Part shown: positions 9,145-15,043 of the stretch, in pieces
Numbering within the stretch: position 1 is the first letter of the stretch
Layout of the letters: every line of letters starts with the position of its first letter
Source of the DNA: Methylosinus sp. PW1
Lineage (GTDB): Bacteria > Pseudomonadota > Alphaproteobacteria > Rhizobiales > Beijerinckiaceae
Assembly: GCF_000745215.1 (NCBI RefSeq)
Contig: NZ_JQNK01000009.1
Span: 1,984,001 to 2,048,000, forward strand
Direction of reading: 5' to 3'
Length of the DNA: 64,000 nucleotides
Position numbers and translations under genes: made by a program
Notes under the pieces: model-generated
What the model saw: the letters and a program-made list of their open reading frames with translations, nothing else
What the model was told of the DNA's origin: nothing
The model's database searches: none

Positions 9145-10080
9145 TCAGCGCGCCAGCGCCTCGCTCAATTGCTTCACATTGAAGCGCATGAGCCGCACAT
9201 AGCTCGGCGCGGGACCGTCCGGCGGGGAGAGCGCGTCCGAATAGAGCGCGCCGCCGACCTTGGCCCCGGTCTCCGCGGCGATGCGCTGGGCGAAGCGCGG
9301 ATCGACGATATTCTCGAGGAACACCGCCGCGACCTTATGCGTCTTCACCGCGTCGACGATGCGGGCGATATCGCGCGCGCTCGCCTCGGCGTCGGTGGAG
9401 ACGCCCTGCGGCGCGATGAACTCCACGCCATAGCGCGCCGCGAAATAGCCGAAAGCGTCATGGGTGGAGACGACGCGGCGGCGCGCGCGCGGAATGGCGT
9501 CGATCGCCGCGACGATCTCGGCGTCGAGCCCGCCGAGCGCATGGAGATATTCCGCAGCATTGGCCTTGTAGCGCGCGGCGCCGTCCGGATCGGCCTCGAC
9601 GAGCGCGTCTCTTATGTTGGCGACATAGATTTTGACATTGGCGACATCCTGCCAAGCGTGCGGATCGACGCCTTCCCCCTCCTTGCGCGGCGTGACGGCT
9701 CGGCTCGCGGTGACGATGCGCGCTTTGGTCTTGGAGGCGGAAACGAGCCGGTCGATCCAGCCTTCGAAGCCGAGGCCATTGACGAAAACGAGCTTGGCCG
9801 CGGCGAGGCGACGCCCGTCCTGCGGGCTCGGCTGATAGACATGGGCGTCGCCGTTCGCCCCGACAATGGTCGTGACGTCGATGCGGTCGCCGCCGACAAT
9901 GCGGACGAGATCGCCGAGAATGGAAAAGCTCGCGACGACAGGCAGCCTCGGCGGCGGCGGCGGCGCAGGCTGGGCGCGAAGCGGCGAGACGAGGAGCGCG
10001 AGCGTCGCCAGCGTGGCGCGGCGAGACGGAAACCCTATGAGACGGGAAAGATTCGAGGACGTCGCGCGCAAAGAATCCAT
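9145..10080 (-). CDS. znuA: Zinc/manganese ABC transporter, substrate-binding protein (ZnuA-like)
   Basis: A 311-residue cluster A-I solute-binding protein with an N-terminal signal sequence. Likely metal ligands are the His in GDAHVYQPSP, the His in VDPHAWQD, the His in STHDAFGYF, and the Asp in LYSDAL. A His at the third position, rather than the Glu of Mn-binding relatives, points to zinc. The His-rich loop of enterobacterial ZnuA is absent, as in AztC-type proteins. It is the third ABC component of the operon, 3 bases after the permease. Confidence 0.88.
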   Translation of the reverse strand: MDSLRATSSNLSRLIGFPSRRATLATLALLVSPLRAQPAPPPPPRLPVVASFSILGDLVRIVGGDRIDVTTIVGANGDAHVYQPSPQDGRRLAAAKLVFVNGLGFEGWIDRLVSASKTKARIVTASRAVTPRKEGEGVDPHAWQDVANVKIYVANIRDALVEADPDGAARYKANAAEYLHALGGLDAEIVAAIDAIPRARRRVVSTHDAFGYFAARYGVEFIAPQGVSTDAEASARDIARIVDAVKTHKVAAVFLENIVDPRFAQRIAAETGAKVGGALYSDALSPPDGPAPSYVRLMRFNVKQLSEALAR

Positions 10081-10083
10081 GCG

Positions 10084-10953
10084 TCACCCCTCCAAATGTC
10101 GCTTGGGCCTCCGCAAGCGAATCACGCCGCCGGTCTTTCCGAAGATCAAAGAGAGGAAATAAGCGCCGCCCGCCATGAGGATGATCACGGGTCCAGCGGC
10201 GAGGCCCGTGCGGAAGGACAGGACGAGGCCGAAGTAGGAGGAGACCGCGCCGATCGCCGCCGCCAGCGGCAGCGCCCCGGTGAGGTCGCGCGTCCACAGC
10301 CGCGCCGAGGCGGCCGGCAGCATGATGATTCCGACCGCCATCAGCGTGCCGAGCGCATGGAAGCCGGCCACCAGATTGAGCACCACCAGCGCCAGAAAGG
10401 CGAAGGGAATCCACTCGCCCAGCGGGCTGACGCGGCGGGCGAAGAGCGGATCGAAAGTGTCCAGCGCCAGCGCCCGATAGGCGAGCGCGAGCGCCGAGAG
10501 GGTGAAGCTCGCAATGGCGGCGAGGAAGATCAGCGTGGCGTCGTCGAGCGCCAGCACCGAGCCGAACAGCACATGCAGCAGATCGACATTCGAGCCCTTG
10601 ACCGAGACGAGCGCGACGCCGAGCGCCAGCGAGACGAGATAGAAAGCCGCGAGCGAGGCGTCCTCCCGCAGAGCCGTCCAGCGCGCCGCCGCGCTCGACG
10701 CCACGGCGACCGCGAGGCCGGCGAGCAGGCCGCCAAAAGTCATCGCCGGCAGCGACAGGCCGCAGGCGAGATAGCCGAGCGCCGCGCCCGGCAGAATGGC
10801 GTGCGAGAGCGCGTCGCCGGCCAGCGACATGCGGCGCAGAATCAGAAAGACGCCGAGCGGGCAACCGGAGATCGACAAAGCGATTGCGCCGACCAGCGCG
10901 CGGCGCATGAATTCGTAATCGACGAAAGGCGCGATGAAGAGCTCATGCAGCAT
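10084..10953 (-). CDS. znuB: Zinc/manganese ABC transporter, permease (ZnuB-like)
   Basis: A 289-residue ABC-3 family membrane protein with about eight hydrophobic segments. It contains the conserved GDALSHAILPG segment in the N-terminal third and FHALGTLMAVGIIMLPAA near two thirds. The ATG overlaps the end of the ATPase gene by 11 bases, indicating translational coupling. It would move Zn2+ from ZnuA across the inner membrane. Confidence 0.9.
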   Translation of the reverse strand: MLHELFIAPFVDYEFMRRALVGAIALSISGCPLGVFLILRRMSLAGDALSHAILPGAALGYLACGLSLPAMTFGGLLAGLAVAVASSAAARWTALREDASLAAFYLVSLALGVALVSVKGSNVDLLHVLFGSVLALDDATLIFLAAIASFTLSALALAYRALALDTFDPLFARRVSPLGEWIPFAFLALVVLNLVAGFHALGTLMAVGIIMLPAASARLWTRDLTGALPLAAAIGAVSSYFGLVLSFRTGLAAGPVIILMAGGAYFLSLIFGKTGGVIRLRRPKRHLEG

Positions 10954-11701
10954 GGGGAGTCTCGTCGCGCCGGCATTCCTCGGCCTCGCGATCGTACGCC
11001 TCGACCATGCGGCTCGCCTGCGCGAGACGCGCCTCGGACAGCGCCTCTTGCGTCGCGCCCCAGAAGATCGGCTCGCGCGCCAGCAGCAGCGCCTGCGGAA
11101 AGGCGCGGCGGGCGAGATCGAGCTCGTGCAGAACCGCGACCACGGTGCGGCCCTCCTCCCGCCAGCGGGCGATGATCTTCACCAGATCGTCGATGGTCCG
11201 GGCGTCTATGGCGCCGAAAGGCTCGTCGAGCAGAATGACCGGGCAATCCTCCACCAGCAGCCGCGCGAACAATACGCGCTGCATCTGGCCGCCGGAGAGC
11301 GCGCCGATCGCGCGGTCCTCGAAACCCTCGAGCCCGACCGCGGCGAGCGCCGATGCGATGCGCGTGCGCTCTCCGGCGCCGACGCGGCCGAAAAGCCCGA
11401 TGCGGCGCATCGCGCCCATGGAGACGAAATCCAGCACATCGATCGGAAAGGCGTGATCGATCTCCGCCGATTGCGGCAGATAGGCGATATCGCGCAGCGC
11501 GAGGCCGTCATAGACGATGCGGCCGCCGAGCGGCGGCAGCAGGCCGGCGAGCGCTTTGAGCAGAGTGGATTTACCGGCGCCGTTGGGTCCGCAGACGGCG
11601 AGCCCGGCGCCGGCCTCGACGACGCCGGAAAGATGATGAACGGCCGGGCGGCGCTCATAGCCGAGCGTCACATTCTCCAGCCGGATCGCGCCAGCGGTCA
11701 T
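10943..11701 (-). CDS. znuC: Zinc/manganese ABC transporter, ATPase (ZnuC-like)
   Basis: A 252-residue ABC ATPase with Walker A GPNGAGKSTLL, signature LSGGQMQR and Walker B VILLDEPFGA, followed by the switch His in VLHELDLA. The ATG at 11701 starts directly before the conserved core (AIRLENVTLGYE). A TTG at 11728 is possible but adds nine residues without homology. The 57-residue ORF upstream overlaps the option at 11728. It supplies energy for the importer encoded just downstream. Confidence 0.9.
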   Translation of the reverse strand: MTAGAIRLENVTLGYERRPAVHHLSGVVEAGAGLAVCGPNGAGKSTLLKALAGLLPPLGGRIVYDGLALRDIAYLPQSAEIDHAFPIDVLDFVSMGAMRRIGLFGRVGAGERTRIASALAAVGLEGFEDRAIGALSGGQMQRVLFARLLVEDCPVILLDEPFGAIDARTIDDLVKIIARWREEGRTVVAVLHELDLARRAFPQALLLAREPIFWGATQEALSEARLAQASRMVEAYDREAEECRRDETPHAA

Positions 11702-11712
11702 CGATCGCGCCT

Positions 11713-11886
11713 TCAGCTCAGCGCCCAATAGACGGCGGCCCAGAGCAGCGCCAGCACGGCGACGGCGCCGAGAAGCCGCTCGCCCGCCGAAAGGCGCAGC
11801 AGGGAGACGCGATCGCCGGCGCGCTCGCCATGCGCGTGAGCGGCGAGCGCGACCTTTTGAAAAATAGCCGATTGCTGTCGGTTCAT
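11713..11886 (-). CDS. 57-aa predicted single-span membrane protein heading the znu operon
   Basis: A short ORF: ATG at 11886, stop at 11713. The protein is a basic, polar N-terminal half (MNRQQSAIFQKVALAAHAHG) followed by a hydrophobic helix LLGAVAVLALLWAAVYWAL ending two residues before the stop, i.e. a tail-anchored or C-in membrane microprotein. Its start lies 7 bases from the Zur box and its stop 11 bases before znuC, so it would be the first gene of the zinc operon. No known family is recognised. Whether it is translated is unproven: the ribosome-binding site (TGGAA directly before the ATG) is poor. Confidence 0.6.
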   Translation of the reverse strand: MNRQQSAIFQKVALAAHAHGERAGDRVSLLRLSAGERLLGAVAVLALLWAAVYWALS

Positions 11887-11893
11887 TTCCAGA

Positions 11894-11908
11894 TGTTATA
11901 TTATAACA
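11894..11908. promoter_or_regulatory. Zur box (zinc-uptake regulator operator) over a -10 element
   Basis: TGTTATATTATAACA is a perfect 7-1-7 inverted repeat matching the Zur/Fur-type consensus of alphaproteobacteria. Read on the minus strand it contains TATAAT (11905-11900), a consensus -10 hexamer. A bound repressor would therefore block RNA polymerase of the znu operon. Transcription would start near 11893, giving a leader of only a few bases before the 57-residue ORF. Confidence 0.85.
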
Positions 11909-11935
11909 GCAGCAGCCGGCAAGCGCGGAATGCCC

Positions 11936-13213
11936 TCAGCTCGCCCGGCCGGGCACGAGAATGACGCGGAAGTCATTCACATTGGTGCGCGTCGGGCCGG
12001 TGACGAGGAGATCGCCGAGCTTCTCGAAGGCGGTATAGGCGTCATTATTGGCGAAGAGCGCCTTGAGATCGACGCCCTGCGCGGCCGCCCGCGCGAAGGA
12101 ATCGGCGGTCATGATCGCGCCGGCGTTGTCCTCGCTGCCGTCGATTCCGTCGGTGTCGCAGGCGATGGCGGAGATTCCGCCGAAGCCCTCGAGCGCCAGC
12201 GTCAGCGCCAGCAGGAACTCGGCGTCGCGGCCGCCCTTGCCATTGCCGCGCACGGTGACGGTCGTCTCGCCGCCGGAGATGATGGCCACAGGCGGCGCGA
12301 TCGGCTGCGCATGGCGCGCGATCTGCCGCGCGATGCCGGCGTGGACCAGCGCGACGTCGCGCGACTCGCCCTCGAGATCGCCGAGGATGAGCGGCGTGAA
12401 GCCGCCCTTGCTCGCCACTGCGGCGGCGGCGTCGAGCGAGCCTTGCGGCGTCGCGATGAGAATATTCTCGACGCGGTCGAAAATCTTGTCGCCGGGCTTG
12501 GGCGTCTCGCAGGCGTCGGTTGCGAGATAGGCGAGCACGGCGGCGGGCGCGTCGATCTTATATTTGGCGATGACGGCGAGCGCGTCCTCGCGCGTCGTCG
12601 GGTCCGGCACTGTGGGACCGGAGGCGATGACGGAGAGATCGTCATTGGGCACGTCGGAGATCATCAGCGCGACGACCTTGGCCGGCGCGGCGGCGCGGGC
12701 GAGGCGTCCGCCCTTGATGGCGGAGAGATGCTTGCGGACGCAATTCATCTCGGAAATGGTCGCGCCGCTCTTCAGCAGCGCCTTGTTGACGGCCTGCTTT
12801 TCTTCCAGCGTCACGCCATCGGCCGGCAGCGCCATCAGCGCCGAGCCCCCGCCCGAAATCAGCGCGAGCACGAGATCGTCCTCGGTGAGGCCCTGCACCT
12901 TTTGCAATATGCGGCCCGCGGCGGCGCGGCCGGCGGCGTCCGGCACCGGATGGGAGGCCTCGATCACCTCGATCTTTGAGGTGGGAGCGCCATGCTCGTA
13001 ACGGGCGACGACGAGCCCCTCGATCGGATGCGGCCAATGCGCTTCGACCGCCGCGGCCATGGAGGCCGCCGCCTTGCCCGCGCCGACGACAATGGTGCGG
13101 CCTTTGGGCGGCGCGATCTTCTCGAGGAAGGCCGGCAGGCAGACGGACGGATGCGCCGCGCCGACAGCGGCGTCGAACATGGCGCGGAGGAGCGTGCGGT
13201 AGTCGTCAGACAT
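11936..13213 (-). CDS. gck: Glycerate 2-kinase (serine cycle, MOFRL type)
   Basis: A 425-residue class II glycerate kinase. Landmarks are VVGAGKAAASMA near residue 45, the phosphate loop ISGGGSAL, the SGGETTVTVRGNGKGGR segment and the CDTDGIDG(S) motif of the C-terminal MOFRL domain. In the serine cycle it phosphorylates glycerate made by HprA to 2-phosphoglycerate, which enolase and Ppc then use. It has the same orientation as the serine-cycle operon, but the DUF559 gene and several palindromic repeats separate it from mcl, so it may have its own promoter. Confidence 0.93.
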   Translation of the reverse strand: MSDDYRTLLRAMFDAAVGAAHPSVCLPAFLEKIAPPKGRTIVVGAGKAAASMAAAVEAHWPHPIEGLVVARYEHGAPTSKIEVIEASHPVPDAAGRAAAGRILQKVQGLTEDDLVLALISGGGSALMALPADGVTLEEKQAVNKALLKSGATISEMNCVRKHLSAIKGGRLARAAAPAKVVALMISDVPNDDLSVIASGPTVPDPTTREDALAVIAKYKIDAPAAVLAYLATDACETPKPGDKIFDRVENILIATPQGSLDAAAAVASKGGFTPLILGDLEGESRDVALVHAGIARQIARHAQPIAPPVAIISGGETTVTVRGNGKGGRDAEFLLALTLALEGFGGISAIACDTDGIDGSEDNAGAIMTADSFARAAAQGVDLKALFANNDAYTAFEKLGDLLVTGPTRTNVNDFRVILVPGRAS

Positions 13214-13230
13214 TATCTACGCCTTCGGTG

Positions 13231-13289
13231 TTCTCCCTTCTCCCACTCGTGGGAGAAGGTGGCCCGACGAAGTCGGGTCGGATGAGGGC
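13231..13289 (+). repeat. Two-hairpin palindromic repeat, copy 1
   Basis: One hairpin CTTCTCCCACTCGTGGGAGAAG is followed by a second hairpin (CCCGAC..GTCGGG) and the tail GGATGAGGG. It is one of five copies within 800 bases and lies upstream of gck. Confidence 0.8.
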
Positions 13290-13359
13290 TCGGGCCGATT
13301 TGCGATCGTTTTAGCCGCGTCACGAAGAGTTTCCAACGGAATCCGGGTCCCCGCGCCGG

Positions 13360-13417
13360 CCCTCATCCGACCCTCGCTGACGCGAGGCCCACCTTCTCCC
13401 GCCCTGCGGGAGAAGGA
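13360..13417 (-). repeat. Two-hairpin palindromic repeat, copy 2 (inverted)
   Basis: The same module in the opposite orientation: CCCTCATCCGACCC, a small hairpin, then CTTCTCCCGCCCTGCGGGAGAAG. It faces copy 1, with about 70 bases between them. Confidence 0.8.
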
Positions 13418-13425
13418 AGAGAGCG

Positions 13426-13860
13426 CTACGACCGTCGTGTTCTCCCTTCTCCCACTTGTGGGAGAAGGTGGCCCGGCGGAGCCGGGTCGGATGAGGGTCC
13501 GCGACGATTTGCGATCGCCTCCCGAATCCGCTCCAGCGGGATATTGCCACCGCCGATGACGAGGTCATTGTCGAGGCGGAGCACTTGGTAGCCATTGTCA
13601 CGCAGCCATTGGTCACGAATCGCGTCATGGCGGCGTTGGTCTTCTTGTTCATGCGGCCGGCCGTCCAGCTCGACGATCAGCCGGTGCTCGGTGCAGAGAA
13701 AATCCGCGACATAATTCCCGACCGGGACTTGCCGCCGGAATTTCAGACCGTCGAGCCCAGAATTGCGCAACGAACGCCAGAGGATTTCCTCCGCGTTCGT
13801 CATCTCGCGCCGAAGCCGTCTTGCGAAAGCAGTTTTGGACTTCGAGACTCGCGTCGGCAT
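13426..13860 (-). CDS. DUF559 (PD-(D/E)XK, Vsr-like) endonuclease-domain protein
   Basis: A 144-residue DUF559 protein, a family related to very-short-patch-repair and restriction-like nucleases. It shows FARRLRREMTNAEEILW, FRRQVPVGNYVADF, the probable catalytic core LIVELDGRPHEQ with Asp and Glu, and GYQVLRLDNDLV. The last 20 or so residues (from GPSSDPAPPGHLLP to the stop) are encoded by repeat copy 3, so the repeat supplies the C-terminus. Biological role unknown. It sits between gck and mcl, bracketed by inverted repeat copies 3 and 4. Confidence 0.85.
   Translation of the reverse strand: MPTRVSKSKTAFARRLRREMTNAEEILWRSLRNSGLDGLKFRRQVPVGNYVADFLCTEHRLIVELDGRPHEQEDQRRHDAIRDQWLRDNGYQVLRLDNDLVIGGGNIPLERIREAIANRRGPSSDPAPPGHLLPQVGEGRTRRS
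13441..13498 (+). repeat. Two-hairpin palindromic repeat, copy 3 (inside the DUF559 3' end)
   Basis: TCTCCCTTCTCCCACTTGTG with its matching arm, followed by the GCCCGGCGGAGCCGGG hairpin and GGATGAGGG. It lies entirely within the 3' part of the DUF559 reading frame. Confidence 0.8.
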
Positions 13861-13866
13861 GCGAGG

Positions 13867-13920
13867 ACCCTCATCCGACCCGGCTTCGCCGGGCCACCTT
13901 CTCCCACGAGTGGGAGAAGG
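13867..13920 (-). repeat. Two-hairpin palindromic repeat, copy 4 (inverted)
   Basis: ACCCTCATCCGACCC, hairpin CCCGGCTTCGCCGGG, then CCTTCTCCCACGAGTGGGAG. It begins 7 bases upstream of the DUF559 start and is inverted relative to copy 3. Confidence 0.8.
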
Positions 13921-13962
13921 AATCTCGCCCGACGATTCTCGTAATATCCCCCACCCTCGCCG

Positions 13963-14023
13963 TTCTCCCTTCTCCCGTAGGGCGGGAGAAGGTGGCCCCG
14001 CGAAAGCGGGGTCGGATGAGGGC
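13963..14023 (+). repeat. Two-hairpin palindromic repeat, copy 5
   Basis: CTTCTCCCGTAGGGCGGGAGAAG, hairpin CCCCGCGAAAGCGGGG and GGATGAGGG. It lies about 20 bases beyond the mcl stop codon, so it could also end or attenuate the serine-cycle transcript. Confidence 0.8.
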
Positions 14024-14041
14024 CGGGCCGAACGCCAGACC

Positions 14042-15016
14042 TTACGCAGCGCCGATCTGATCCGCCTTGTCGATCAGCGCCTGGGCCATGCGGATGCTGG
14101 CGATGTCGATCAGGCGGCCGTCGAGGGACACCGCGCCGCGACCTTCCTTCGCCGCCTGCTCCATCGCCTCGAGAATGCGACGAGCCTTCTTCACTTCCGC
14201 CTCGGACGGGGTGAAGACCTGATTGGCCAGATCGATCTGCGAGGGATGAATCGCCCACTTGCCCTCGAAGCCGAGAACCGCGGCGCGCTTGGCGGCGGCG
14301 ATATAGCCATCGGGATCGCCGAAGTCGCCGAAGGGGCCGTCGATCGGACGCAGGCCATAGGCGCGCGCGGCGACGAGGAAGCGCGTCTGCGCCGCATGCC
14401 ACTGGTCGGCCCAGAAATACTGGCGATTGCCCTCGGCGTCCTTGTCCGAGAGAATGCCGTAATCCGGGTTCACGCCGCCGATGACAGTGGTGCGGGCGCG
14501 AGTCGAGGCCGCATAGTCGGCGACGCCGAAGGAGAGCGCCTCGTTGCGCTTGCTCGCCTGGGCGATCGCCTCGACATTGGCGAGGCCGAGCGCGGTTTCG
14601 ATCAAGAGCTCGAAGCCGATGCGCTTGGTGCGCTTCTTATACTGCTCGATCTGCGTGACCAGCACGTCGATCGCATAGACGTCCTGAGGCACGCCGACCT
14701 TGGGGATCAGCACAACGTCGAGACGCGGGCAGTTCTCGACCACATCGACCACGTCGCGATAGGCGTAGTGCGTGTCCAAGCCGTTGATGCGCAGCGTCAG
14801 CGTCTTCGTGCCCCAATCGATCTCATTGAGGCCCTGGATGATGTTCTTGCGCGCCTGCTCCTTGTCGTCCGGAGCGACCGCGTCCTCGAGGTCGAGGAAG
14901 ACCTGGTCGGCCTTGGAGGCCGCGGCCTTCTCGAACATGCCGGGGGCGGAGCCCGGAACGGCCAGCTCGGAGCGATGGAGACGCGGCGTCGCCTGCTCGA
15001 TCAAAGTGAAACTCAT
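14042..15016 (-). CDS. mcl: Malyl-CoA lyase (serine cycle)
   Basis: A 324-residue HpcH/HpaI-citrate-lyase-family enzyme that splits malyl-CoA into glyoxylate and acetyl-CoA, the last step of the serine cycle. It has RSELAVPGSAPGMFEKAA near the N-terminus, FLDLEDAVAPDDKEQAR with metal-binding acidic residues, LIETALGLANVE, and the C-terminal GKWAIHPSQIDLANQVF. Length and motifs match methylotroph MclA. It lies 27 bases after ppc, and a second, shorter CitE-like paralogue is at 50.8 kb. Confidence 0.95.
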   Translation of the reverse strand: MSFTLIEQATPRLHRSELAVPGSAPGMFEKAAASKADQVFLDLEDAVAPDDKEQARKNIIQGLNEIDWGTKTLTLRINGLDTHYAYRDVVDVVENCPRLDVVLIPKVGVPQDVYAIDVLVTQIEQYKKRTKRIGFELLIETALGLANVEAIAQASKRNEALSFGVADYAASTRARTTVIGGVNPDYGILSDKDAEGNRQYFWADQWHAAQTRFLVAARAYGLRPIDGPFGDFGDPDGYIAAAKRAAVLGFEGKWAIHPSQIDLANQVFTPSEAEVKKARRILEAMEQAAKEGRGAVSLDGRLIDIASIRMAQALIDKADQIGAA

Positions 15017-15043
15017 GATGACTCCCTTTCCCTGTGTAAGAGC

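Noticed and set aside
13231..14023. Regularly spaced palindromes as a possible CRISPR array
   Set aside because: Orientation alternates, spacing is irregular, one copy lies inside a gene, and there are no cas genes.
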